A DNA stretch of 64,000 nt from SZUA-229 sp041589175 (GTDB taxonomy: Bacteria; Pseudomonadota; Gammaproteobacteria; SZUA-229): assembly GCA_041589175.1 (NCBI GenBank), contig JBFHWF010000002.1:1-64000 (forward strand), read 5' to 3'. Below are positions 24,095 to 32,905 of this stretch, piece after piece; within the stretch, counting starts at the first letter, position 1, and every line of letters begins with the position of its first letter. A program made the translations under genes and the position numbers. The notes under the pieces were generated by a model. It had not been told where the DNA came from. It saw only the letters and a list, made by a program, of their open reading frames with translations, and made no database searches.

Positions 24095-24916
24095 ATGAAT
24101 ATTACCTATGATTTTGCATTTTTCCTGTTTGCAGGCACGCTGCTAACGGGGTTTATCTGGCTGTTTGACAGCCTTGTGCTGGCACCTCGTCGGAAGATCA
24201 GTAACCCCCATGAATATAGTAGTGAGTCGGTTCATGGTGTGTCTGGCGGTTCAACATCCGCCTCAAACAAGGAACCGATCATTGTTGAGTACTCAAAGTC
24301 TTTTTTTCCGGTGCTGTTGATTGTTTTCCTGTTACGCGGTTTTCTGGTAGAACCCTTCAGAATACCATCGGGTTCGATGATCCCCAGTTTATATGTGGGT
24401 GACTTCATACTGGTTAACAAGTTTGCCTACGGCGTGAAAATGCCGGTGTTTAATCATGTGCTTTTCGAAGTGGATAAACCGCAGCGCGGCGATGTGGCGG
24501 TTTTTAAATATCCGAGGGATCCGTCGATTGATTACATCAAACGAGTAGTAGGCGTTCCCGGCGATCACATTGCGTATTACAATAAAATCCTCTATGTAAA
24601 TGGTAAGAAAGTCGATAATAAACGTATTGGCGAATACAGCGGCCCGGGCGAGACAAACCGTGCAGAAGAGTACAACGAAGATCTGCTCGGTCACTCACAT
24701 AATATTCTTATAATACCTGAGCGCCCCGGTTTAAATGCGGAGTACATTGTGCCAGAAGGGCATTACTTTATGATGGGTGATAACCGTGATAACAGTAATG
24801 ATAGCCGTTACTGGGGTGTCGTCTCAGAGAAATATCTGGTCGGTAAGGCCTTCATGATATGGATGCACTGGGATAGCGGCATAAGCTTCGAACGTATTGG
24901 TCAGTCAATAAACTAA
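24095..24916 (+). CDS. lepB: Signal peptidase I
   Basis: Inner-membrane protease that removes signal peptides of exported proteins. The 273 residues have two N-terminal membrane helices (about 5-25 and 70-88). Catalytic Ser lies in RIPSGSMIPSL, catalytic Lys in DYIKRVVGVPGD, and the conserved MGDNRDNSNDSRYWG box follows. The topology matches E. coli LepB. It lies in the conserved lepA-lepB-DUF4845-rnc-era-recO order. Confidence 0.96.
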   Translation: MNITYDFAFFLFAGTLLTGFIWLFDSLVLAPRRKISNPHEYSSESVHGVSGGSTSASNKEPIIVEYSKSFFPVLLIVFLLRGFLVEPFRIPSGSMIPSLYVGDFILVNKFAYGVKMPVFNHVLFEVDKPQRGDVAVFKYPRDPSIDYIKRVVGVPGDHIAYYNKILYVNGKKVDNKRIGEYSGPGETNRAEEYNEDLLGHSHNILIIPERPGLNAEYIVPEGHYFMMGDNRDNSNDSRYWGVVSEKYLVGKAFMIWMHWDSGISFERIGQSIN

Positions 24917-24927
24917 GGTGTGAATGG

Positions 24928-25302
24928 ATGATGAGAAAGCAGTCTGGTTTAACAATGATATCCTGGATGCTGGTACTGGGTTTACTGGCGGTTCAGGTAG
25001 TAATGGGGCTTCGTATTGTACCGGTTTATCTGAACCATAGTGCAGTGGTAACAGTGATGGACGATTTGCCGAAGAGTTCTGAAATAAAAGGCCAGACGGC
25101 CCGCAAGATTATGGATCTCTTTAGAAAACGCCTGAAAATAAATAACCTCTATGACCTTGCTAAAGACAAGAATGCATTTAAATTAAAGCAAATTCAGGGC
25201 GGTTTTCTGCTGATTGCAGATTACGAAGTGAGGGGGCCTATCTGGGGTAACCTGGAATTTGTCGCAAGTTTTAAACATCAGGTGGAAGTTCTCACCAAGT
25301 AG
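24928..25302 (+). CDS. DUF4845 membrane protein
   Basis: A 124-residue protein with one N-terminal hydrophobic segment (ISWMLVLGLLAVQVVMGLRI), preceded by a short prepilin-like MRKQSGLTM, and a small soluble domain. It matches the DUF4845 family commonly encoded between lepB and rnc in Pseudomonas relatives. The GLTMI start resembles type IV prepilin signal sequences, although no role as a pilin is established. It starts 11 bases after lepB and probably belongs to the same transcript. Function unknown. Confidence 0.82.
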   Translation: MMRKQSGLTMISWMLVLGLLAVQVVMGLRIVPVYLNHSAVVTVMDDLPKSSEIKGQTARKIMDLFRKRLKINNLYDLAKDKNAFKLKQIQGGFLLIADYEVRGPIWGNLEFVASFKHQVEVLTK

Positions 25303-25318
25303 TATGCTGCAATAACCT

Positions 25319-26017
25319 ATGCCTAGATCCCCGGATATCAAGCAGCTCGAAACAGCTCTGGGTTATCAGTTCAAGCAGTCGGCGCGTCTTAAAGAAGCGC
25401 TGACACACAGAAGTGCCAGCGCTAAAAATAATGAGCGACAGGAGTTTCTGGGTGACAGCATCCTCAACTTTGTTATCGCAGAGGCGCTGTTTAAACAGTA
25501 TCCCAAATCCTCAGAAGGCGACCTTAGTCGACTACGCGCCAGTCTGGTTAATAAAGATGGTTTGTTTCAGGTGTCGACCCAGTTAAAACTTGGGGATTTT
25601 CTGTATCTCGGTAGTGGTGAACTAAAAAGCGGTGGTTATCGTCGTAACTCGATTCTGGCTGATGCAGTTGAGGCTATTTTTGGTGCGATTTATCTGGATA
25701 GTGATTTTGAAACCTGTAAGTCTATTATCCTCAAGCTCTACCATGAGCTGCTAGAAAATGTACCTGATGCCGATGAGCTTAAAGATCCTAAAACACGCTT
25801 ACAGGAGCTGCTACAGTCGCGTAAACATTCGTTGCCGGGTTATGAAGTGATTAATGTTAGTGGTCAGGCGCATAACCAGCAGTTCACCGTTTCCTGTCAG
25901 GTCGAAAAACTCAAGCTACAAACTGAAGGCACATCCACCAGTCGTCGTAAGGCTGAACAGCGTGCAGCTCGTGCCATGATAGAACTGGTAAAGCATGAGT
26001 TCGCCAGGAAAGACTAA
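25319..26017 (+). CDS. rnc: Ribonuclease III
   Basis: Cleaves double-stranded RNA in rRNA and mRNA processing. The 232 residues show the signature RQEFLGDSILNFVIAE with the catalytic acidic residues, LADAVEAIFGAIYLD, and the C-terminal dsRNA-binding domain (DPKTRLQELLQ ... RRKAEQRAARAMIEL). Standard length. It ends two bases before era, which fits the classical rnc-era-recO unit. Confidence 0.97.
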   Translation: MPRSPDIKQLETALGYQFKQSARLKEALTHRSASAKNNERQEFLGDSILNFVIAEALFKQYPKSSEGDLSRLRASLVNKDGLFQVSTQLKLGDFLYLGSGELKSGGYRRNSILADAVEAIFGAIYLDSDFETCKSIILKLYHELLENVPDADELKDPKTRLQELLQSRKHSLPGYEVINVSGQAHNQQFTVSCQVEKLKLQTEGTSTSRRKAEQRAARAMIELVKHEFARKD

Positions 26018-26019
26018 AT

Positions 26020-26922
26020 ATGAAGCAAGCTGAAGATTTCAAATGTGGCTATGTGGCGATTATTGGCCGACCCAATGTGGGTAAATCAACCTTGTTGAAT
26101 CGGATTCTTGGCCTCAAGCTGAGTATCACTTCACGTAAACCACAAACAACTCGACATCAGATACTTGGCGTCAAAACGCGCACTGAAGGTCAGATGATCT
26201 TCGTGGATACGCCGGGTATCCATAGCGGTGACAATAAGGCTATCAACCGCTATATGAACAAGGCTGCCAGTTCTGTGATACACGATGTGGACCTGATTCT
26301 TTTCCTGGTTCAGGCATTGAAGTGGACGGATGAAGATGAGCTGGTGCTGAAAAAACTCGAGCATGCCAGTGTGCCGGTTGTGTTGCTGGTAAACAAGGTC
26401 GATAAGGTCAATGATAAAGATCAGCTGTTGCCGTTCCTCGATGAGATAAATAAGAAATACGCATTTTCCAATGTCATCCCGGTATCTGCGCGCATGGGAG
26501 ATAATGTCGATTCCCTGGAAGATTACATCATTCAGCGGTTACCTCAAAATCCACCGTTCTTTTCAGATGAGGAGTTTACCGATCGAAGCGTGCGCTTCCT
26601 GGTGGCAGAAATCATACGTGAAAAGTTGATACGTGAACTGGGTAAAGAGCTACCTTACCAGACCACAGTTGAAATAGAGCGTTACAAGGACGAAGAAAAA
26701 ATCACGCGTATTAATGCCCTGATTCTGGTTGAAACCAAAGGGCAGAAGAAAATTGTGATTGGTGATAAGGGCGCGCGTCTGAAGAGTATTGGGAGTAAGG
26801 CGCGTAAAGATATCGAAAACCTGATTGAGCGTAAGGTGTTTCTACAGCTGTGGGTGAAAGTGAAGGCGGGGTGGTCTGATAATGAGGCTTCGTTGAGAAG
26901 TCTGGGCTACGATAATGACTAG
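26020..26922 (+). CDS. era: GTPase Era
   Basis: Ras-like GTPase needed for 30S assembly; it binds the 3' end of 16S rRNA. The 300 residues contain GRPNVGKSTLLN (G1), DTPGIH (G3), NKVDKV (G4) and a C-terminal KH domain with IVIGDKGARLKSIG. It follows rnc with a two-base gap and precedes recO by 49 bases. Confidence 0.97.
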   Translation: MKQAEDFKCGYVAIIGRPNVGKSTLLNRILGLKLSITSRKPQTTRHQILGVKTRTEGQMIFVDTPGIHSGDNKAINRYMNKAASSVIHDVDLILFLVQALKWTDEDELVLKKLEHASVPVVLLVNKVDKVNDKDQLLPFLDEINKKYAFSNVIPVSARMGDNVDSLEDYIIQRLPQNPPFFSDEEFTDRSVRFLVAEIIREKLIRELGKELPYQTTVEIERYKDEEKITRINALILVETKGQKKIVIGDKGARLKSIGSKARKDIENLIERKVFLQLWVKVKAGWSDNEASLRSLGYDND

Positions 26923-26971
26923 CGAAGTACTTGCATCCATTTGTGATCTGTAACCGCTACAGATAAGCCTT

Positions 26972-27676
26972 ATGCGTGTACAGGACCAGCCTGCTTATAT
27001 ATTGCACCATCGACCATTTCGGGATTCGAGTCAGATCATTGATATTCTCAGTCGTGATCATGGGCGTCTGAGCCTGATGAGTCGTGGCAGCCTGTCGGCA
27101 CGTTCACGTTTAAAGGCCGTTTTACAGCCTTTTATACCCCTCTCTGTGAGCTGGTCTGGGCGTGGTGAGATGCCAGCCCTGGTAAGTGCGGAGCCAATTC
27201 AGAAGTCTGCCGCAAATCTCAAAGGTAAGGCGCTTCCCAGTGCCTTTTACATCAACGAGCTGCTGGTTCGTTTGCTGCATCGCCATGATGTACATGATGA
27301 TGTCTTTCTTCTGTACGAGTCGGTGATCGAGTTGCTACAGCAGGGACAGCCGGTAGAGCCTGTGCTGCGCCTGTTTGAAAAGCAGCTACTCGACTGTATG
27401 GGGTTTGCCCTGAATCTGCAGCATGAAGCGGATACTTCAGAGAAGATTCGGCATGATGCGGAGTATGCCTATTATCTGGAACATGGGCCTGTCAGTATCG
27501 AGCGAGTGCATGACCATGCCTATCTGGCCAGACTTTCCGGACAGAGCCTGATTGATCTGCGGGAAAACACACTGGAAACCCCGCGCTCGCTACAGGAAGC
27601 CAAGCGATTGATGCGCTCTGTCATTCATTATTATCTCGGTGGTAAACCACTGAAAAGTCGTGAGCTGTTTCGTTAG
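26972..27676 (+). CDS. recO: DNA repair protein RecO
   Basis: Works with RecR to load RecA at single-strand gaps. The 234-residue protein has the N-terminal OB-fold (AYILHHRPFRDSSQIIDIL) and the helical C-terminal domain of the family (FEKQLLDCMGFAL). The zinc-finger cysteines seen in some RecO proteins are not evident. pdxJ, the usual next gene in enterics and pseudomonads, does not follow; the operon appears to end here. Confidence 0.9.
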   Translation: MRVQDQPAYILHHRPFRDSSQIIDILSRDHGRLSLMSRGSLSARSRLKAVLQPFIPLSVSWSGRGEMPALVSAEPIQKSAANLKGKALPSAFYINELLVRLLHRHDVHDDVFLLYESVIELLQQGQPVEPVLRLFEKQLLDCMGFALNLQHEADTSEKIRHDAEYAYYLEHGPVSIERVHDHAYLARLSGQSLIDLRENTLETPRSLQEAKRLMRSVIHYYLGGKPLKSRELFR

Positions 27677-28083
27677 CGATACGTAGTACAGCCGAGAGAA
27701 AACAGCGATACCCTGAGTGTAAGCAGGCCTATACGTGTTTCTGGAAAACTTTACAGTATCTCGATTTTGTTGACGATATATTTTACAGGTGTCGGATTAT
27801 TTTCATCTCATTGATTCTATTGATAAAAATGCTCTTTTATTAATGGTTTCGTGTGTCTTTATATAGTGATCTTCTAAACTCTTACAACAGGCTTAATGTA
27901 ATGTAAAATATTGATTTTTATTAATAATTTATTTTTCTGGTCTGTAATGTGCATTATTTGTGGTTGCAAGTCTATTTTGCAGTTGGATCAAGGCGAGTAT
28001 ATATAACCGAAATCATCTTCGCTTTAGGGAAAACTCGGGCGGTTTATGGCCCGTATGACGTCACTAAGTATAAACAGGAAAAA
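27677..28083. other. AT-rich intergenic region after recO
   Basis: About 400 bases without a gene, very AT-rich around 27760-27960. It should contain the promoter of the sorted exported protein. TTGCAG at about 27975 followed by a TATATATAA stretch near 27998 is a possible but weak promoter. No terminator is obvious for recO. Confidence 0.45.
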
Positions 28084-28623
28084 ATGATGAAATTTAAAAA
28101 ACACCTGGCGGCAATTGCGCTTTGCCTGTCCAGTATAGCTCCGGCTTCAGCAACCGTGTTACACGAAACAGACGGTAATGTTAACGTCTGGGTTAATCTT
28201 ATTGGCAATATCAATAACTTCACACTGGCTATGTTCGATGACAGTGTTGTTAATGGTCTGGGAACGCAGCATCTGGAAACGGCTGACAAGCTCAATATTA
28301 CCTATAACCAGGTCATCAGTTTTTATCCCACTACGGGTGGTTTTTTGGCTCAGTCGCCTGAAAACGCACAGCCTCTGACGCTGACAGGCAACAGTCATTT
28401 CGTGTTTGCGCTACGTGATAACCTGGGTAACTGGGCACTCGATAATGGCTATACATCATTAGGTGCAGATGGTGTGGAGCTGTATTTTTCTCATGGTGCA
28501 GAAAACTCAGTAGAGAGCAATGTTATTTTAGGCGATGTGCAGGTTGTGCCTGTGCCGGCAGCTGCCTGGCTGTTTGCGTCGGGTTTTCTGAGCCTGATGG
28601 CGCTGCGTCGACGTAAGCACTAA
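28084..28623 (+). CDS. Exported protein with VPxPA-CTERM (exosortase-type) sorting signal
   Basis: A 179-residue secreted protein. It has an N-terminal signal peptide (KKHLAAIALCLSSIAPASA), a beta-rich middle of unknown fold, and the C-terminal tripartite tail VPVPAAAWLFASGFLSLMALRRRKH at its very end, summarised as motif VPVPAAAWLF, a hydrophobic helix and a basic cluster. Such VPLPA/PEP-CTERM tails direct proteins to an exosortase and go with exopolysaccharide-producing bacteria. I start it at the first of two ATGs after the AGGAAAAA ribosome site; the open frame extends upstream but lacks a signal. No homologue is recognised for the mature part. Confidence 0.8.
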   Translation: MMKFKKHLAAIALCLSSIAPASATVLHETDGNVNVWVNLIGNINNFTLAMFDDSVVNGLGTQHLETADKLNITYNQVISFYPTTGGFLAQSPENAQPLTLTGNSHFVFALRDNLGNWALDNGYTSLGADGVELYFSHGAENSVESNVILGDVQVVPVPAAAWLFASGFLSLMALRRRKH

Positions 28624-28645
28624 GCTTTACACCTCATCGTAGGCT

Positions 28646-28684
28646 AAAAAGCCAGCTGCTCCCATCCGGGAGGGCTGGCTTTTT
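28646..28684. terminator. Bidirectional rho-independent terminator
   Basis: AAAAAGCCAGC (28646-28656) pairs with GCTGGCTTTTT (28674-28684), with an inner stem CTCCC/GGGAG around ATCC. A T-run follows on either strand. It would end the VPxPA-CTERM transcript and also the converging MCP-flgA-flgM-flgN transcript. Confidence 0.9.
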
Positions 28685-28707
28685 AATTGCTCATGTCTTA
28701 ATAAGGG

Positions 28708-29151
28708 TCAGGCCTTGATGTCGCCAAGTAGCTGACTGCTACGCTGCTGGTTGCCAGACGAGTTGTAGGTAGTGTCTTTCTCAAAGCGTTTACCGCTCAG
28801 CATACCAATTAATTCCTGCTGAATCTGCTGCTGACGGATCATTAAGCGGCCATTGGTTTCATTTTGCTGCTGACAGCGTGCAATCAGGCCGCGGGTAGTG
28901 TTCCACTGTTTGATCAGGCGGCTGTCACCGCAACTGGCGATGTATCGATTAAAAGACTGCGGCTGGCCATAGTGCTGACGCTGCTGATCCAGTGACTGCA
29001 GCTGATCCAGTAATGTCTGCTTGTTCTGGCAGAGCTGGGTCAGCTGACTGAAGTCCTGCTGGTCGAGGGCGGCTTTTTCATCCTCGAGGCAGCCCAGTAG
29101 CTGCTGGCTGTGATTATGAATGGTCTGGAGGAGAGAGAGTAATTCGTTCAT
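28708..29151 (-). CDS. flgN: Flagellar export chaperone FlgN
   Basis: Cytoplasmic chaperone for the hook-filament junction proteins FlgK and FlgL. The 147 residues are almost entirely helical, Gln- and Leu-rich (LLQTIHNHSQQLLGCLEDE, LTQLCQNKQTLLDQL), as is usual for FlgN. The gene follows flgM by 9 bases on the minus strand and ends near the shared terminator. Identity rests on composition, length and the flgA-flgM-flgN order; FlgN sequences vary strongly. Confidence 0.82.
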   Translation of the reverse strand: MNELLSLLQTIHNHSQQLLGCLEDEKAALDQQDFSQLTQLCQNKQTLLDQLQSLDQQRQHYGQPQSFNRYIASCGDSRLIKQWNTTRGLIARCQQQNETNGRLMIRQQQIQQELIGMLSGKRFEKDTTYNSSGNQQRSSQLLGDIKA

Positions 29152-29160
29152 GGTGTTCGT

Positions 29161-29466
29161 TTATTCCAGCAGGGATTTCTCCAGATCGATCATGTTTTCA
29201 GCAATTTTAACGGGATCGAGTGGATAATTACCGGCGGCAATTTCCTGTTTTATGGCTTCAACCCGGGCAGTATCGACTTCGGGGATATTATTGAGCGTGT
29301 TCTGTAGCTCCAGAACCTGCTGTGAACCTTCTGACAGGCTGACAGTGTCTTCTGCATTTCGGCTAGTGCGAGCGGTTTCCATGCGTTCCTGCGTCTGAGG
29401 CTTGCCAGTATTGTTACTGACAGTGCCGCTGTTCGTCCTGTTGATCGGGTTAATCGGATTTGTCAT
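29161..29466 (-). CDS. flgM: Anti-sigma-28 factor FlgM
   Basis: Binds FliA until exported through the completed hook, then releases filament gene expression. The 101-residue protein has a disordered N-terminal half rich in Asn and Thr (NPINPINRTNSG) and the FliA-binding C-terminal helices (ARVEAIKQEIAAGNYPLDPVKIAENMIDLEKSLL). A clear sigma-28 promoter precedes it, giving feedback control by FliA, in addition to read-through from flgA. It is followed by flgN. Confidence 0.93.
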   Translation of the reverse strand: MTNPINPINRTNSGTVSNNTGKPQTQERMETARTSRNAEDTVSLSEGSQQVLELQNTLNNIPEVDTARVEAIKQEIAAGNYPLDPVKIAENMIDLEKSLLE

Positions 29467-29514
29467 AGCTTGCTCCCGGTGCTGGACACCAGATTACTTT
29501 CTCTCTCATGGTCT

Positions 29515-29541
29515 TTATCGGCTGCTTTCACAATAACTTTA
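29515..29541 (-). promoter_or_regulatory. Sigma-28 (FliA) promoter of flgM
   Basis: On the minus strand TAAAGTTA, 11 bases, then GCCGATAA: a perfect -10 and a 7/8 match to the -35 box of the FliA consensus, at the standard spacing. It lies between flgA and flgM and would start flgM-flgN transcription about 40 bases before the flgM ATG. Confidence 0.88.
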
Positions 29542-29549
29542 GCATTACT

Positions 29550-30284
29550 TTAGTTAATGCTAACCAGCCCCGAACCCTGCACTATGCCCTCGATAACGCG
29601 TTGAGAGGACAGGTTACGCACGCGTATGCGTTCGCCCTTAGCACCATCCATTAGTGCTTTTCCATTCATTTTTACCGAAAATCCTGTGTTTTCGGAGACA
29701 ATCGATACAACTTCGCCCCGTTTTACCAGTCGGGCAGGCTTGATGTACTGCGATTTTATCAGTCGTTGCTGAGGTATACGCCTTGTCAGCTCCTTTCCGA
29801 CTAACAGATTTCTGTCTTTTTCGGTGAAATAGCCGGAGTTCAGGCGGCTCAGGTCCCGTTCGACGAGTTTCAGGTCGGTATTACGGATAATCCAGCCTCT
29901 TTCCATGGGGCGGGCACTGACCAGTACAGATTGATATAGCTGTATATTGGCATTAATAAAAACGGTCCAGGGTTTACTGCCCTGACAGCGAACGTGTACG
30001 GTGGCCTTACTATTTAGCTTGCTGCCGGGGGCAAGCTCGGTTTGTAGCGGTGTATCACACTGACTGAGTCTCAGCCGGGGATCCAGTCGCCCCATGCTGA
30101 TCTCGACCTTGCTGTACTGTTGCCTGTCGATTTGAGTGTTAAGGAAGTCGTGTGCTTCCTGGATGAGGGATTCGTGGGATTGATGACGGGTTTCTGCCGC
30201 AACACCGCTACTGAGGAATAACGCTACCATGCCTGTGATAAGCGGGTAGCGCCAGCGGTGCTGACGTGCAGAAGCCTGGGTCAT
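29550..30284 (-). CDS. flgA: Flagellar P-ring assembly chaperone FlgA
   Basis: Periplasmic chaperone that helps FlgI polymerise into the P-ring. The 244 residues include a signal peptide (ending GVAA), a middle domain with two cysteines (LSQCDTPL, HVRCQGSKPW), and a C-terminal SAF-type domain (VKRGEVVSIVSENTGFSVKMNG). The ATG overlaps the stop of the upstream chemoreceptor gene (ATGA), so flgA translation is coupled to it. flgM and flgN follow. Confidence 0.93.
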   Translation of the reverse strand: MTQASARQHRWRYPLITGMVALFLSSGVAAETRHQSHESLIQEAHDFLNTQIDRQQYSKVEISMGRLDPRLRLSQCDTPLQTELAPGSKLNSKATVHVRCQGSKPWTVFINANIQLYQSVLVSARPMERGWIIRNTDLKLVERDLSRLNSGYFTEKDRNLLVGKELTRRIPQQRLIKSQYIKPARLVKRGEVVSIVSENTGFSVKMNGKALMDGAKGERIRVRNLSSQRVIEGIVQGSGLVSIN

Positions 30285-31630
30285 GACGAATTCACCTCTT
30301 TCAGTAACTGGTCGATATGGGCGGCTAGCTGCGTACTGTATTCCTCGATTTCGGCGAGTTTTTGACAGGCAGTAGCGGTTTGCCCCTGTGATACTAAAGA
30401 AGCAATTTCTTTGCCAATTTCATGCACTCGGGCATGGGGAGGCTCCATGGCGCGGAAGGCATCGATGTCACCAAATTCACTCTGCCCACGGTTGTAATAC
30501 CACTGACCGAGTCGGCACTGGGTATGATCCTTGAGCTCACTGTCCTGCATCATCTCACCACCCATTGCCATATTGGCCAGCTTGATTTTCCAGGTGATAT
30601 GATCGGCCTTAACAGTCTGCAGCAGTATCTGGTCCTGTTCGAAGGTGGTCATGTAGTTAAACTGCTTAAGAATGGATTCATTGAGCTGCTTTGCATGTAG
30701 CAGTACATCGTTAACCTGCTGATTCTCATGTTGTACGGATAGCGTAATCTCGTTCAGTTTGGATGCCATTTCAGCAGATACGGATTGTTGTTCATTGGCT
30801 GAGGTAGAAATCGTCTGTACCTGAGCGGTGACATCATTTACAACTGCCGTGACATCACCGAGCGCAATCGCAACCGTTTCCAGGCTATCCAGACTGGTTC
30901 CGAGGCTGTCCTTACTGGCGGTCATGGAGTTGCCCACTTCTTCCATGAGGGTGTTCATGGTCGTCGTGACCGTCTCGATTTCTACCGTCGCCTTTTCGGT
31001 TTTTGATGCGAGCTGCTTGACTTCATCGGCAACAACCGCAAAGCCTCGTCCGGCTTCACCGGCACGGGCGGCTTCGATGGCAGCGTTGAGTGCCAGCAGA
31101 TTGGTCTGGTTCGCAATATCTCTGACGATGGCTGTCAGATTATTAATTTCTTCGGTAAAGCCGGCAAAACGTTGCACTTCGTTAAACATGGAAGTAAGTG
31201 CGCCTTCAAGGAGATCCATATCTCCCATCATGGAAGATATTGCCTGATTGCCAGATTCGGTTTTTTCGTAGCTTTCATTGGCTCGATCCGCCGTTACATT
31301 CGCTGACTGGGAGATCTCGGATGCAGACGCCGCCATTTCCTCTGTCGCGGTTGCAACACTGGCTATGGCATCACTGATAATGATGGCTTCCTTCTGTAAT
31401 TGCAGGTTTTTGGTAAGAATTTCATAGGTGATTGCCAGGGATTCGACACCGGAGGTGGCAACGTCAGTCAGAACCTGATTGTGTTCATTTATGACACTTG
31501 TTACATCAGACAGTGCACTGGAAGTGGAACCATTCGACTGACTCAGCTGTGAAAACTGCTTCATATCGGCTTTTAATGCAGCTTGCAGTAGCGGTAGTGC
31601 AAGCTTTGTCATTATAAATGGGCTGGGCAT
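30281..31630 (-). CDS. Soluble methyl-accepting chemotaxis protein with C-terminal CZB zinc domain
   Basis: A 449-residue chemoreceptor without a clear membrane pair, periplasmic domain or HAMP. The middle holds the signalling hairpin tip (IANQTNLLALNAAIEAAR, GRGFAVVADEVKQLA). The last roughly 105 residues form a CZB (chemoreceptor zinc-binding) domain: HITWK, CRLGQWYYNRG, PPHARVH and AAHIDQLL supply the His/Cys/His/His zinc ligands. CZB receptors are known to sense zinc or hypochlorous acid. I chose the ATG at 31630 because AAGGGA lies 7 bases before it; an upstream in-frame start would add 17 residues. It overlaps flgA, an unusual neighbour for an MCP. Confidence 0.88.
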   Translation of the reverse strand: MPSPFIMTKLALPLLQAALKADMKQFSQLSQSNGSTSSALSDVTSVINEHNQVLTDVATSGVESLAITYEILTKNLQLQKEAIIISDAIASVATATEEMAASASEISQSANVTADRANESYEKTESGNQAISSMMGDMDLLEGALTSMFNEVQRFAGFTEEINNLTAIVRDIANQTNLLALNAAIEAARAGEAGRGFAVVADEVKQLASKTEKATVEIETVTTTMNTLMEEVGNSMTASKDSLGTSLDSLETVAIALGDVTAVVNDVTAQVQTISTSANEQQSVSAEMASKLNEITLSVQHENQQVNDVLLHAKQLNESILKQFNYMTTFEQDQILLQTVKADHITWKIKLANMAMGGEMMQDSELKDHTQCRLGQWYYNRGQSEFGDIDAFRAMEPPHARVHEIGKEIASLVSQGQTATACQKLAEIEEYSTQLAAHIDQLLKEVNSS

Positions 31631-31872
31631 ATATGATCCCTTGTTGGTTGTTCTATTTTTATTATGACTACATACCAGCAAAATTTACTAGCGATTCACT
31701 ACATATAGACTAGTATCTTAACTAAGCCAAATGTTGTTTACCGGCAAGTTCATGTACTGGATGTCGTTGAGTATAGTAGAAAAATCCACACAACAGTATG
31801 TGTGAGCGAAGTGTCAGTAAATATCGGCAGGATAACAAAGATGAATGTAGAACCACCTATTGGGAGTCCTAG
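31631..31872. other. Divergent control region between the chemoreceptor and cheV genes
   Basis: This 242-base region must hold the promoters for the minus-strand MCP-flgA group and the plus-strand cheV-cheR group. I searched both strands for -24/-12 (GG-N10-GC) and for sigma-28 patterns and found none convincing. Confidence 0.5.
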
Positions 31873-32835
31873 ATGGCAGGCGTATTAGACAGTGTTGATA
31901 GCCGCACCCAGCTGGCCGGTCACAACCGGCTGGAATTATTACTCTTTCGACTGGAAGGCAAACAGCGTTATGGCATCAATGTATTCAAGGTGCAGGAAGT
32001 CATCCGTTGCCCCAAGCTAACGCATATGCCAAAAGCAGATCGTAAGGTTGTGGGTGTCGCGCATTTACGAAATCGAACGATTCCCGTGATGGACCTTGGG
32101 CTGGCGATTAGTAACCAGCCTATTAAGGACCGGGAGAACAGCTTTGTTATCGTCACCGAATATAATCGCTTCATTCAGGGTTTCCTGGTTGCCGCGGTAG
32201 ACCGTATCACCAACATGAACTGGAAAGAAATCCTGCCGCCTCCCAAGGGAAGTGGTAGTTCGAGTTATCTGACTGCTGTGACCCATGTGGATAAAGAGAT
32301 GGTGGAAATTATTGATGTTGAGCGGGTGTTTGCCGACATCATGGGGCATTCGGAAGAAGTCTCTAGTAATATTCTGGATGAAGCAAGTGAAATGGATAGT
32401 GAAAAACCGATGCATGTGCTGGTGGTGGATGATTCATCCGTAGCGCGTAATCAGGTGAAGCGTGTGCTGGAGAAAGTTGGCATTGAATGTACCCTGGCCA
32501 ATGATGGACAGGAGGGGCTGGAAGTTTTACAGAAATGGGCGGATGAAGGAACACCGCTGAATGAAAAGATAGCGCTGGTTATATCCGATATCGAAATGCC
32601 TCGTATGGATGGCTATACCCTGACGACCAAGATTCGCAAGGACCCCAGAATGGAGGGGCTATATGTTATGCTGCACACTTCTCTGAGTGGTGTGTTTAAT
32701 AACAGTATGGTAGAAAAGGTCGGGGCTAATCACTTTATTCCAAAATTTAAACCGAACGAGCTGGCACATACGGTGATTAATATTGTGAATAACAAAGACC
32801 CTAAAGAGGGGCTTGATCAGGTTAAAGACGATTAG
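31873..32835 (+). CDS. cheV: Chemotaxis coupling protein CheV
   Basis: Combines a CheW-like coupling domain (about 18-160, with FKVQEVIRCPKLTHMPKAD) and a receiver domain (about 185-310, with LVVDDSSVARNQ and phospho-Asp in VISDIEMPRMDGY). It links chemoreceptors to CheA and is tuned by phosphorylation. The 320-residue length is typical. A ribosome site (GGGAG) precedes the ATG. The cheV-cheR-flgB order is the one known from Pseudomonas and Vibrio. Confidence 0.95.
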   Translation: MAGVLDSVDSRTQLAGHNRLELLLFRLEGKQRYGINVFKVQEVIRCPKLTHMPKADRKVVGVAHLRNRTIPVMDLGLAISNQPIKDRENSFVIVTEYNRFIQGFLVAAVDRITNMNWKEILPPPKGSGSSSYLTAVTHVDKEMVEIIDVERVFADIMGHSEEVSSNILDEASEMDSEKPMHVLVVDDSSVARNQVKRVLEKVGIECTLANDGQEGLEVLQKWADEGTPLNEKIALVISDIEMPRMDGYTLTTKIRKDPRMEGLYVMLHTSLSGVFNNSMVEKVGANHFIPKFKPNELAHTVINIVNNKDPKEGLDQVKDD

Positions 32836-32905
32836 CACACTAAAGCGTTTAAGCTCGATAAAATAATATGAAAAATCTAAACCAAACCGGTGGATCAAAT
32901 CACCT

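Noticed and set aside
27949..28083. Upstream extension of the VPxPA-CTERM protein frame
   Set aside because: It would hide the signal peptide at an internal position; the ATG at 28084 with AGGAAAAA before it gives a normal secreted protein.
31818..31845. TATCGGC stretch before cheV that resembles a reversed sigma-28 -10 box
   Set aside because: No TAAAGTTT-like box at the proper 11-base spacing on that strand.
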